Shown here piece after piece: positions 34,322 to 41,968 of a stretch of DNA of 64,000 nt. How positions within the stretch are numbered: the first letter of the stretch is position 1; each line of letters begins with the position of its first letter. This stretch comes from Palsa-459 sp963841965. GTDB taxonomy: Bacteria; Actinomycetota; Acidimicrobiia; Acidimicrobiales; RAAP-2. The DNA is taken from positions 1-64,000 of the forward strand of contig CAWJES010000010.1 in NCBI GenBank assembly GCA_963841965.1, in the 5' to 3' direction. A model generated the notes under the pieces. The model ran no database searches. It had not been told where the DNA came from and saw nothing but the letters and a program-made list of their open reading frames with translations. A program made the translations under genes and the position numbers.

Positions 34322-35122
34322 GTGACCACTTGGGCCGTCGGTGACTACCCCCGCATGGCAGAGCGATTCGAGCCTGCGGCGCATCGTGTCGTGGAGGCTG
34401 CAGGGATCGAGGCGTCCGACACCGTGCTCGATGTCGCTACCGGAAGCGGAAATGCAGCACTCCTCGCCGCCGGCCGTGGGGCCGACGTCGTAGGTATCGA
34501 CTTCGAGCAGACATTGCTGGACATTGCCTCCAAGCGGTCCTCGTCAGAGGGCTTGGTGGTCCGTTGGGTGAATGCCGACGTCGGAGACCTGCCGGTTCCG
34601 CACCAGTCTGCATCTGCTGTCCTCTCCGTCTTCGGGGTCATGTACGCCGGCGACCACGAGGTCGCCATGAGGGAACTGGCCAGAGCCGTCACTCCCTCAG
34701 GCCGTGTGGTCCTGGCATCGTGGGTGCCTGGCAGCTTCATGCCGGCCATGGGTTCGGCCCTTTCGCCGCATCTACCGCCACCTCCGGCCAGCTCCGGGCT
34801 ACCGAGCAGATGGGGTGACGCAGACTCTCTGGGGGAACTTGGGGCCCGCCACTGTCTGCGATTGACGGATCATTCTGTCGAGCGGCTGGAGCTGGACTTT
34901 CCGACAGCGGAGGAGGCTGCGGAATTCATGGTCCAGACTGCTGGGCACGTGATAGCCGAGAAACCCCGGCTCGTGAGGGAGCAGCGGTGGGATGCTCTCC
35001 TCGCCGACGTTGGCTCGCTGACCGAGACGATGGCGTTTCCAACAGAAGAGGGGATCGCCATCCCGTGTGACTACCTCATTGCAACGCTCTGTCCGACCCG
35101 TCCAGTTGGAAACGAAATCTGA
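34322..35122 (+). CDS. Class I SAM-dependent methyltransferase
   Basis: 266-residue methyltransferase of the UbiE/COQ5-like type. Motif I is LDVATGSGN at 36-44, and VVGIDFEQTLLDIA (acidic ribose-binding Asp) and the NADVGDLPVPHQSASAVLS segment follow. The C-terminal half is less typical. Start GTG 34322 has GGGAGG at good spacing, so the longer frame from 34244 is rejected. It is the last gene of the cassette and ends 32 bp before repeat B. Methyl acceptor unknown. Confidence 0.87.
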   Translation: MTTWAVGDYPRMAERFEPAAHRVVEAAGIEASDTVLDVATGSGNAALLAAGRGADVVGIDFEQTLLDIASKRSSSEGLVVRWVNADVGDLPVPHQSASAVLSVFGVMYAGDHEVAMRELARAVTPSGRVVLASWVPGSFMPAMGSALSPHLPPPPASSGLPSRWGDADSLGELGARHCLRLTDHSVERLELDFPTAEEAAEFMVQTAGHVIAEKPRLVREQRWDALLADVGSLTETMAFPTEEGIAIPCDYLIATLCPTRPVGNEI

Positions 35123-35499
35123 ACTGGCCGACAGGGCGAATCAACTGGTGGGGGCGTTCTCCCTGGTCAGCAGGGGGTTCGAACATCGACTTTTGCCTCG
35201 ATTGGCGAAGGGGTCACGAAAATGCCCATCTACCAGGGAAAACGTTGTAGAAATGACAACTCTCGGTGGAGGTAACGGGACTATGTTCGAACCCCCTTGC
35301 ACCTCTTTTCATCAGTGAAATGCTCTATGTGGAAGGAGGCCCGACAGCTGGCAACGCTAACTGGTCGCCTAGACCGCCATTACTCGAACCCTGTCCAAGC
35401 AGGATTCCTCATACCCCCGGCGAAGGGCTACTGCGTTCTGGGTCACATCTTCAACGGTAGGTTTATCCGTCGGAGCGCCCGAAGAGAAGGCGGTCGGCA
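35123..35499. other. 377-bp intergenic region with repeat B
   Basis: Besides repeat B (35155-35292) I see no gene or terminator. The 3' part (35293-35499) would carry the promoter for the hydrolase gene, but no clear hexamers stand out. Confidence 0.6.
35155..35292 (+). repeat. Direct repeat B, diverged copy of repeat A
   Basis: In the same order as repeat A: CGTTCTCCC (35155-35163), GTTCGAACATCG (35177-35188), a GTTGT/ACAAC hairpin (35244-35260), TCGGTGGAGGTAACGGGA (35263-35280) and GTTCGAAC (35285-35292). Its length of 138 bp against 140 bp and preserved spacing show common origin. It closes the four-gene cassette on the right. Confidence 0.65.
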
Positions 35500-36684
35500 G
35501 TGGCATTACACGAAGATCCAGACATGGTCGCCCAGTTGGAGCGGACCCTCATCGGCGCCTACATCGGCGGGGCAGACCTCGGAGAAGCCTTGGCGACCGC
35601 CCACCGGGTCCCGGCCGGCGACTATGCAGCTTGGCACGATGAGTGGCACAAGACGGCCGTCGCGGCGCAGCAATCGGCAGAGCGAGCTGCCCAACGCGGC
35701 CTACAGGCTCTCGCCTGCCACGCGTATCTCAGGGCCTCTGAATACAGTCGGCAGTCGTACTTCTTCCTTCGTCACGACCTGTCCGACGATCGGGTGTCCA
35801 ACGCCTACCGGAGGCAGCGAGAATGCTTCCGTCTTGCCATGTCGTTGGTTCCGTTTTCGGTTGAGCCCATTTCAATCGAATTCGGTCGAATCCCTCTCAA
35901 TGGCTATATGTTTCGCCCCGACAGTTCGGACGACACCCCCCGCCCGACTGTCCTGTTCCCCGGCGGCTTCGACAGCACCTGTGAGGAGATGTTCAAGTAC
36001 GGCGCACACTGCGCCCTAGACATGGGATGGAACGCAGTGACATGGGATGGTCCGGGCCAGGGTGGTCAGCTCATCGAGCACGGCGTGACCATGCGACCGG
36101 ACTTCGAGTCGGTGTTGACTCCCGTTGTGGACTGGGCTCTTTCGCGGTCCTGCGTGTCCGCCCAGTCACTCGCTTTGGTTGGTCGGAGCCTTGGGGGCCA
36201 TTTGGGGCCTCGAGGCGTGAGCCACGAGCGTCGGGTTCGTGCACTCGTCGCTGATCCTGGTCAGTACGACTTTGTGTCTCGCTTTATCGGAATGTTCAGT
36301 GAAGAAGACTGGCACAAGGTCTTGGCGGCCGACCCGGCGATGGACGCGCAGCTCGATGGATTCCTGGCTGATGAGCGCAGCCGTTGGTTCTACGGTTCAC
36401 GGATGGCTGCGATGGGTGCTGAGAGCTTCGGAGATTGGCTCCGGTTGCTCGTGGACTACTCCTTGGAGGGCCTCGCTGAACAGATCACCTGTCCGACTCT
36501 CGTTACCGAAGGAGAGGGAGACTTCGCAAGCCAGAGTTCCAAACTGTTCGACGCCCTAACTTGCGAAAAGGAGTTCCGAGAGTTCAAGGTGTCCGACGGC
36601 GCTGGAGGGCACTGCGAGGGCATGGGACAGACGGTTTGGCAGGAAGTGGTGTTCTCCTGGTTGGAGGCCCGGCTGGTGGGCTAA
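35500..36684 (+). CDS. Alpha/beta hydrolase with N-terminal helical domain (2,6-dihydroxypseudooxynicotine hydrolase/FrsA-like)
   Basis: 394-residue hydrolase. Residues 1-125 form a helical cap-like N-terminal domain seen in the C-C hydrolase/esterase group that includes dihydroxypseudooxynicotine hydrolase. The core has PTVLFPGGFDSTCEEM (oxyanion region, ~149-164), WNAVTWDGPGQGGQ and the nucleophile elbow GRSLGGHLGP with Ser230. The C-terminal acid/His region includes PTLVTEGEGDF and GAGGHCEGMGQ. Start GTG 35500. Lower G+C like the cassette. Substrate unknown; a role in degrading or activating an aromatic or keto compound would fit the neighbours. Confidence 0.85.
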   Translation: MALHEDPDMVAQLERTLIGAYIGGADLGEALATAHRVPAGDYAAWHDEWHKTAVAAQQSAERAAQRGLQALACHAYLRASEYSRQSYFFLRHDLSDDRVSNAYRRQRECFRLAMSLVPFSVEPISIEFGRIPLNGYMFRPDSSDDTPRPTVLFPGGFDSTCEEMFKYGAHCALDMGWNAVTWDGPGQGGQLIEHGVTMRPDFESVLTPVVDWALSRSCVSAQSLALVGRSLGGHLGPRGVSHERRVRALVADPGQYDFVSRFIGMFSEEDWHKVLAADPAMDAQLDGFLADERSRWFYGSRMAAMGAESFGDWLRLLVDYSLEGLAEQITCPTLVTEGEGDFASQSSKLFDALTCEKEFREFKVSDGAGGHCEGMGQTVWQEVVFSWLEARLVG

Positions 36685-36806
36685 TTTCCACCGTCGCATA
36701 ACCAGATGAAGGACGTCTCAGGATGCGTCGAAATCAAATGGGCCCGAGCTTCGTGAATCCCGTCAACGAGCGCAAACATTCAGCAATCCCCGTGGCTAGC
36801 TGTGCA

Positions 36807-37796
36807 ACTGACGGAGGCCGATTACGCAGTGACCCTGGTGGTTGTCGCTTTGCTTCTTAGTCGCTCGTAGGGGGTCTGGCCACCCAATCCTCCGTGCGGT
36901 CGGCTGAAGTTGTAGAAGTCCTCCCACTCCTGAAGCTTCTCGTTGAATAAGCCCGTGTCGTCGATGACCACGCCGTCCAGCAGACGGTAGAACTCCTCAG
37001 CGTCGATCCGGTGGGATCGCTCAACCTTCCCATTGAGTCGGGGTGTCGCGGGCCGGATGTAGACGTGGCCGATCCCGCGGTCGAGCAGGTGCCAGTGGAA
37101 GGAGCCCTGGAACTCAGCGCCGTTGTCCGTCTGTATGACCTTGACCTTGAAGGGGAGCCGCTCGAGCAGGTAGTCCAGGAACTGGATGGATGTCCTCTGG
37201 TCACAGCGCGGGTAGGCGCGCAGGACCCTGATCCTCGTGCAGTCGTCGATCGCCGTGAACTGGTAGTGCTTCTTGCGGCTCCCGATGGGCTGGATGAACT
37301 TCACGTCGACCTGGACGCGCTGGCCGGGGAGTTGCTTCTCGTAGCGCTTGTAGCGGTCCTTGTGGCGCTTGTAGCGCTGCGACGTCGGCAGCCGGGACAT
37401 GCCGAGCTTGTGAAGGATCCGCCAGATCCCCGACGGGCTGATCGTGATGTCGTGGTAGCGCTTCAGATACATCGAGATCTTGTGCGGCCCGAAGTGGTAG
37501 TGGGCGCGCAGGTAGACGATCTTGGAGACAACCTCCGCCTTAGTTGCCTTCGGACTGTTGAGCGGCCGCGAGGAGCCGTCTCGCAGCCCCTCCTCGCCAA
37601 ACTCCTCATATCGGCGGAGCCACTTGTAGAAGCACTGCCGGCTGATGCCGTAGTAGCGACAGGTGGCTGCGACGTTGCCCGTGACCTCCTCGGCGTGACG
37701 AATCACCGCCAGGCGGTGCTTGATCTTGCGCTGCTGCTCTCGGTCATCCATGGACCCTCCTCTCAGAGGGCCACTATGTAATCAACCTCTGTCAGT
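36807..37796 (-). mobile_element. IS481-family insertion sequence, 990 bp
   Basis: The element is bounded by imperfect 30-bp terminal inverted repeats: left 36807-36836 begins ACTGACGGAGGCCGATTACG, right 37767-37796 (complement) begins ACTGACAGAGGTTGATTACA; 24 of 30 positions match. One intact DDE transposase fills the interior, its stop inside the left repeat. No clear target-site duplication is visible. It sits 68 bp from the tRNA-Ala 3' end. Confidence 0.85.
36822..37751 (-). CDS. IS481-family DDE transposase
   Basis: 309-residue transposase. An N-terminal HTH (VTGNVAATCRYYGISRQCFYKWLRRYEEFG, about residues 20-50) is followed by the rve integrase core: DVKFIQPI (first Asp), IQTDNGAEF (second Asp) and the C-terminal Glu in GKVERSHR. 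The ATG start and stop are intact, so the element may be active. It lies just inside the tRNA-proximal end of the island. Confidence 0.93.
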   Translation of the reverse strand: MDDREQQRKIKHRLAVIRHAEEVTGNVAATCRYYGISRQCFYKWLRRYEEFGEEGLRDGSSRPLNSPKATKAEVVSKIVYLRAHYHFGPHKISMYLKRYHDITISPSGIWRILHKLGMSRLPTSQRYKRHKDRYKRYEKQLPGQRVQVDVKFIQPIGSRKKHYQFTAIDDCTRIRVLRAYPRCDQRTSIQFLDYLLERLPFKVKVIQTDNGAEFQGSFHWHLLDRGIGHVYIRPATPRLNGKVERSHRIDAEEFYRLLDGVVIDDTGLFNEKLQEWEDFYNFSRPHGGLGGQTPYERLRSKATTTRVTA

Positions 37797-37864
37797 CTTA
37801 GAGCTAGAGCAAGGAGCTCCAGCCTCGGGACCACCTCGTGTCGCTTGTTCGAACAACAACAACT

Positions 37865-37940
37865 TGGTGGAGGTGATGGGATTCGAACCCACTGCCTCTA
37901 CATTGCGAACGTAGCGCTCTACCAATTGAGCTACACCCCC
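37865..37940 (-). tRNA. tRNA-Ala (anticodon CGC)
   Basis: The minus strand folds into a 76-nt cloverleaf. The acceptor is GGGGGTG/CACCTCC with the G3:U70 pair that marks alanine tRNA. The D-arm contains GCTC...GAGC, the anticodon stem CTACG/TGTAG holds loop TTCGCAA (anticodon CGC), and the T-arm loop is TTCGAAT. The discriminator is A and CCA is encoded in the gene. Its 3' end is the sequence echoed in repeats A and B. Confidence 0.97.
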
Positions 37941-38015
37941 GAGGGCGTTCAACTCTACCGTACGGTCGCGACCCGGGACCACGCGTCCCGGCACCGTGCG
38001 GGCCGAGCGATTGGC

Positions 38016-38852
38016 TCAGCGGGCAGCCGCGACCTGGTCCTGCCAGCCGTCGTCGTCTCGGTACTGGGACTGCTGGGGGAACGTGCCCGGCACCACGACC
38101 CTCGCGACCGACGTGACCGAACCCGCCCCGCTGTGGCCGAAGAAGCCGGCGCGCGCCGCATACAGCATGAGGCCGAGGTAGCCGCCGAGGGCGACGATGC
38201 TCACGACGGTGAGGAGGTACAGGTCGCTGATCCCCGTCACGATGCCGAGCAGGAACGTTCCGGCGACGGCCGCTCCGAGCCCGAGGATGATCGCCTTGCG
38301 GCGGGCCTTGGCGTGGTCCGGGGACAGGCCCTGCATCGAGCCGTCGTCGTAGTCGCGGTCGTCATAGTCGTAGTCGTACGCGGGGACCCGCGCGGTGCGG
38401 CTCGACGCGTGGTTCGTCTCGCGCCCGTCGTCGTGGAGTGTGCCCGCTCCCCACGGGTCGTGGATCCACTCGTCATCGCGCGTGGCGGGACGGCTGTCGT
38501 ACCGTGCGTCGTAGCGGTCGTCGTACCTCGGATCGTGCCGCTCGTCGTACGCCGGGTCGTGCCGGTCGTCATATCGCATGGTCGACTCCTTCGTGGTCGC
38601 GGCCGACGGGAGCAGCACGAGCCGTGGCACTCTGACCGGGGGACTCGGGGCCACCCGCTCGACCACTGGCGCGTCCACTCCCCCCAGTCGGTATGCCGGC
38701 TCGACGATCTTCGGACCGGTGTGCTCCAACAGGCGAAGTTGGCGGTGAAACGAGGCGATCGAGGTCGTCGGCTGGCGAACCCTCGCCCAGCGCACCACGC
38801 CCGGGGCGAGTACTACAACCCACAACCCGAGAATGATGAGTGCCGGAGCCAC
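38016..38852 (-). CDS. SepX/GlpR-like divisome membrane protein with Asp/Tyr/Arg repeats
   Basis: 278-residue protein with one N-terminal TM (residues 3-22, ending VVRWARVRQP), a long cytosolic linker and two C-terminal TMs (~186-205, ~212-232) preceded by KARRKAI. This topology and these junctions match the actinobacterial SepX/GlpR division proteins. The linker holds a run of Asp, Tyr, Arg, His and Pro built on HDPxYD units (about 93-120) and a second Tyr/Asp run (158-170). Start GTG 38852 has GGGGGA and GAGG upstream; the much longer open frame toward 40175 runs antisense through cysH and cysD and is not real. Confidence 0.72.
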   Translation of the reverse strand: MAPALIILGLWVVVLAPGVVRWARVRQPTTSIASFHRQLRLLEHTGPKIVEPAYRLGGVDAPVVERVAPSPPVRVPRLVLLPSAATTKESTMRYDDRHDPAYDERHDPRYDDRYDARYDSRPATRDDEWIHDPWGAGTLHDDGRETNHASSRTARVPAYDYDYDDRDYDDGSMQGLSPDHAKARRKAIILGLGAAVAGTFLLGIVTGISDLYLLTVVSIVALGGYLGLMLYAARAGFFGHSGAGSVTSVARVVVPGTFPQQSQYRDDDGWQDQVAAAR

Positions 38853-38947
38853 CGTCAGAGCCTCGTTCCCCCCTGTTTCACTGGGTTGAACGGTACTGAC
38901 GGGCAGGTCGCAAGTGGTGGATTCCCCAACGTCGGGCCCGAGGGGGC

Positions 38948-39616
38948 TCACCCGTGCAGGCCGCACTCCTCCTTGTCCGAGTCCGCCCAGCGGCCAGCTC
39001 GGCGGGCCTCGCCCGGCGCGAGGGGCCGGGTGACGGGCGCGCAGCCGATCGAGCCGTAGCCGCGGGCCCACAGCGGATGCTCGGGGAGTCCGCGTTCCCG
39101 CAGGTAGTAGGCGATGTCGTCGTCGGTCCAGGCGGCGAGCGGATTCACCTTGACGAGGTTGAAGCGCTCGTCCCAGCCGACCACGGGGATGCCCGCCCGC
39201 GACGGGCCGTCCACCCGCTTCAGCGCCGTCAGCCAGGCGTCTCGGCCCTCCAGCGCGCCGGCGAGCGGCACGACCTTGCGAAGCTCGCAGCACCGCTCGG
39301 TGCCGCACGGCCATGCCTCGGCCTCGGGCCCGGGCTCCGTGGTCGTGAGCCGGACGCCCCGCTGCTCGCAGAACTCGTGGGCGAACTGGATCGTCTCGTC
39401 GAAGTGGCTCCCGGTGTCGAGGAAGATGACCTCGAGGTCGGGCTTGGCCGTGATCGACATGTCGACGAGGACGAGGTCCTCGAACGAGCAGGCCATCGAG
39501 ACGTTGCCGTCGAATCGCGCGAGGGCCCACGAGATGACCTCGGAGGGAGCCGCGTTGGCGAGGGCTCGATCGACCTCGTCGAGCTCTGTGATCAGGTCCT
39601 GCGTCGGTGCGGACAC
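38948..39616 (-). CDS. cysH: Adenylyl-sulfate (APS) reductase-type CysH, one cluster cysteine missing
   Basis: Reduces APS (or PAPS) to sulfite in sulfate assimilation. The 222-residue protein has SMACSFEDLVL near the start, DTGSHFDET, and the catalytic ECGLH at 217-221. APS reductases bind a [4Fe-4S] cluster through CC and CxxC; here CC is at 109-110 and Cys192 is present in SIGCAPVTR, but the fourth ligand position (195) is Val. With no cysC kinase beside cysDN, APS is the expected substrate. Start GTG 39616; divergent from cysD. Confidence 0.9.
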   Translation of the reverse strand: MSAPTQDLITELDEVDRALANAAPSEVISWALARFDGNVSMACSFEDLVLVDMSITAKPDLEVIFLDTGSHFDETIQFAHEFCEQRGVRLTTTEPGPEAEAWPCGTERCCELRKVVPLAGALEGRDAWLTALKRVDGPSRAGIPVVGWDERFNLVKVNPLAAWTDDDIAYYLRERGLPEHPLWARGYGSIGCAPVTRPLAPGEARRAGRWADSDKEECGLHG

Positions 39617-39648
39617 GGGCGTCGCCTCCGGAAGTTGGGGGCCTTAAG

Positions 39649-39656
39649 ACTATAGT
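39649..39656. promoter_or_regulatory. Palindromic -10 element shared by divergent cysH and cysD
   Basis: ACTATAGT is its own complement and provides TATAGT on both strands, in the only A+T-rich spot of the cysH/cysD gap. It is the same hexamer as at ahcY. TTATCCACG follows immediately (39656-39664) and overlaps it by one base. Confidence 0.45.
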
Positions 39657-39684
39657 TATCCACGCGAGATCGTCGGCTGGCCAC

Positions 39685-40662
39685 ATGGGCGCGCCGGTGC
39701 CGCTTCCCACGATGACCCTCAACGCCGCCGCCCCCGCCGATCCCCCGGCGGCCCGCGAGGCGGACCGCCGGGTGGACCATCTCGACCTCCTCGAGTCCCA
39801 CGCGATCTTCATCATCCGAGAGGTGGTCGCCGAGTGCGAGCGCCCCGTGCTCATGTTCTCGGGCGGCAAGGACTCCGCGGTGCTGCTCCACCTCGCCGTG
39901 AAGGCCTTCGCGCCGTCGGGGCTGCCGTTCCCGATCCTGCACGTCGACACCGGGCACAACTTCGATGAGGTGCTCGAGTACCGCGACCTCCAGGCGGACC
40001 ACGTGGGGGCCCGCCTCGTGATCGCCAGCGTGCAGGCATCGATCGACGCGGGGCGCGTCCTCGACCCCGGCGAGGGCGAGTCGAGGAACCGCATCCAGTC
40101 GACGACGCTCCTCGACGCGATCACCGACAACAAGTTCGATGCCGCGTTCGGCGGCGCCCGGCGCGACGAGGACAAGGCCAGGGCGAAGGAGCGCGTCCTC
40201 AGCTTCCGGGACCGCTTCGGGCGGTGGGACCCGCGCCGCCAGCGCCCCGAGCTCTGGCAGCTCTACCAGGGCAAGGTCAACCCGGGCGAGCATCTCCGGG
40301 CGTTCCCGCTGTCGGACTGGACCGAGCTCGACATCTGGCAGTACATCGACCGCGAGTCGGTCCGCATCCCGTCGATCTACTTCGCCCACGAGCGCGACGT
40401 CGTGCGGCGCGACGGGATGCTGCTTGCCGCCTCCCAGTGGGTCCAGCCACGCGGGACCGAGGTCGTCGAGCGCCTCGTGGTCCGCTACCGAACGGTCGGC
40501 GACGCGACGCTCACCGGCGCGGTCGTGTCGAGCGCCACGACGGTGACCGAGATCATCGAGGAGGTGGCCACCGCGCGCATCTCCGAGCGGGGCGCCACCC
40601 GCGGCGACGACCGCTTCAGCGAGACGGCCATGGAGGACCGCAAGCGCGAGGGCTACTTCTAG
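39685..40662 (+). CDS. cysD: Sulfate adenylyltransferase subunit 2
   Basis: Catalytic ATP-pyrophosphatase subunit making APS from sulfate and ATP, working with the GTPase CysN. The PP-loop is FSGGKDSAVLLHL, the opening HLDLLESHAIFIIREV is typical, and ARRDEDKARAKERVLSFRD and the C-terminal DRKREGYF are diagnostic. ATG 39685 gives 325 residues; ATG 39712 is an equally possible start and neither has a clear SD. CysN begins 3 bp after its stop. Confidence 0.94.
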   Translation: MGAPVPLPTMTLNAAAPADPPAAREADRRVDHLDLLESHAIFIIREVVAECERPVLMFSGGKDSAVLLHLAVKAFAPSGLPFPILHVDTGHNFDEVLEYRDLQADHVGARLVIASVQASIDAGRVLDPGEGESRNRIQSTTLLDAITDNKFDAAFGGARRDEDKARAKERVLSFRDRFGRWDPRRQRPELWQLYQGKVNPGEHLRAFPLSDWTELDIWQYIDRESVRIPSIYFAHERDVVRRDGMLLAASQWVQPRGTEVVERLVVRYRTVGDATLTGAVVSSATTVTEIIEEVATARISERGATRGDDRFSETAMEDRKREGYF

Positions 40663-40665
40663 GAC

Positions 40666-41934
40666 ATGGGCGAGCACCCTCCCGTGATGGACCTGCTCCG
40701 ACTGGCGATCGTCGGCTCCGTGGACGACGGCAAGTCCACGCTGGTCGGACGGCTGCTCGTCGACACGCGCCAGCTCTTCGACGACCAGCTCGAGGCCGTC
40801 GCGCACGCCTCGATCGAGCGCGGGGTCGGAGACCTCGACCTGTCATTCGTCACGGACGGCCTGCGTGCCGAACGCGAGCAGGGCATCACCATCGACGTCG
40901 CCTACCGGTACGCCGCGACCCCGACGCGCAAGTTCGTCATCGCGGACTGCCCCGGACACGTGCAGTACACGAGGAACATGGCGACGGGCGCGTCGACCGC
41001 GGACCTCGCCCTCGTCGTGCTGGACGCGACAGAGGGGCTGAAGGAGCAGACGAGGCGGCACATCTGCATCGCCGCGCTGCTCGGCGTCCACCGCCTCATC
41101 GTCGCCGCCAACAAGATGGACCTCGCCGGGTGGTCCGAGGACGCCTACGGCGCCGTGGTCGACGAGGTCCGCGCGCTTGCCGACCAGCTCGGCGTGGACG
41201 AGCCGCTCGTGATCCCCGTCTCCGCCCTCAACGGCGACTACGTCGTGGAGCCCTCGGACGCGGCTCCCTGGTACGGGGGCGGGACGCTGCTCGCAGCGCT
41301 CGAGGCAGCGCCGGCGGGAGGGTGGGCCGGCGAAGGATCAGTCGGCGCGCGATTGCCGATCCAGTGGGTCCTGCGCCCGCCCGGCGGAGGTCGCACCTAC
41401 GCGGGGATGGTCGACGGCGCCGAGCTCCTCCCCGGTGACGCGGTCACCGTGCTGCCGGCCGGCGCGCGCACGACCGTGCGGTCGATCCACATCGCGGGCA
41501 CCCCGCTCGACCGCGCAACGGTCGGCAGATCCGTCGACGTCGACCTCGCCGACGACACCGACGCCGGTCGCGGCGACCTGATCGCGACCGAGCCGCTCCC
41601 CGAGGTCACCGACCACCTGGTCGCGACGGTGTGCTGGTTCGGGGACGAGCCACTGACCGCGGGACAGCGGTTCCGGGTGAAGCACACGACCCGGTCCACC
41701 GTGGGCTTCGTCGAGCACGTCACCTCGCGCATCGACGTCAACGAACTCGTCCTGGAGGACGCCGACACGATCGAGGCGAACGAGATCGGGGTCATCACGC
41801 TCTCGACCGCGGACCCCCTCGTCGTGGATCCCTACACGCGCAACCGCATCACGGGGTGCTTCGTGCTCGTCGACGAGCGGACCAACGCCACGCTCGGCGG
41901 TGCCATGGTGGGGACCCCGTCCTTCGCCCGGTAG
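40666..41934 (+). CDS. cysN: Sulfate adenylyltransferase subunit 1 (GTPase)
   Basis: EF-Tu-like GTPase that drives APS synthesis. G motifs: GSVDDGKST (~17-25), DCPGHVQYTRNM, NKMD. The typical switch segment GLRAEREQGITIDVAYRY follows. It ends after the beta-barrel domains at 422 residues and lacks a C-terminal APS kinase (CysC), consistent with use of APS by CysH. Second gene of the cysDN operon; its stop is 34 bp from a convergent gene. Confidence 0.95.
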   Translation: MGEHPPVMDLLRLAIVGSVDDGKSTLVGRLLVDTRQLFDDQLEAVAHASIERGVGDLDLSFVTDGLRAEREQGITIDVAYRYAATPTRKFVIADCPGHVQYTRNMATGASTADLALVVLDATEGLKEQTRRHICIAALLGVHRLIVAANKMDLAGWSEDAYGAVVDEVRALADQLGVDEPLVIPVSALNGDYVVEPSDAAPWYGGGTLLAALEAAPAGGWAGEGSVGARLPIQWVLRPPGGGRTYAGMVDGAELLPGDAVTVLPAGARTTVRSIHIAGTPLDRATVGRSVDVDLADDTDAGRGDLIATEPLPEVTDHLVATVCWFGDEPLTAGQRFRVKHTTRSTVGFVEHVTSRIDVNELVLEDADTIEANEIGVITLSTADPLVVDPYTRNRITGCFVLVDERTNATLGGAMVGTPSFAR

Positions 41935-41968
41935 CGAGGCACGGACCGCACGCCTGGCCGCCTCGCCC

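Noticed and set aside
31861..35292. Integron attC sites
   Set aside because: Repeats A and B contain palindromic GTTCGAAC but not the paired attC core layout, and the interval holds four genes rather than one cassette gene.
35293..35499. Small open frames between repeat B and the hydrolase
   Set aside because: Short, overlapping the repeat, with no SD and no recognisable motif.
37797..37864. A second att-like repeat copy between the IS and the tRNA
   Set aside because: It contains TTGTTCGAACAA and ACAACAAC that resemble parts of repeats A and B, but the upstream blocks and hairpin are missing; treated as tRNA flank.
38853..40175. Minus-strand open frame continuing far upstream of the SepX/GlpR-like gene (719 residues in total)
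   Set aside because: It runs antisense through cysH and cysD, with biased composition; only the last 278 residues have a credible start, topology and SD.
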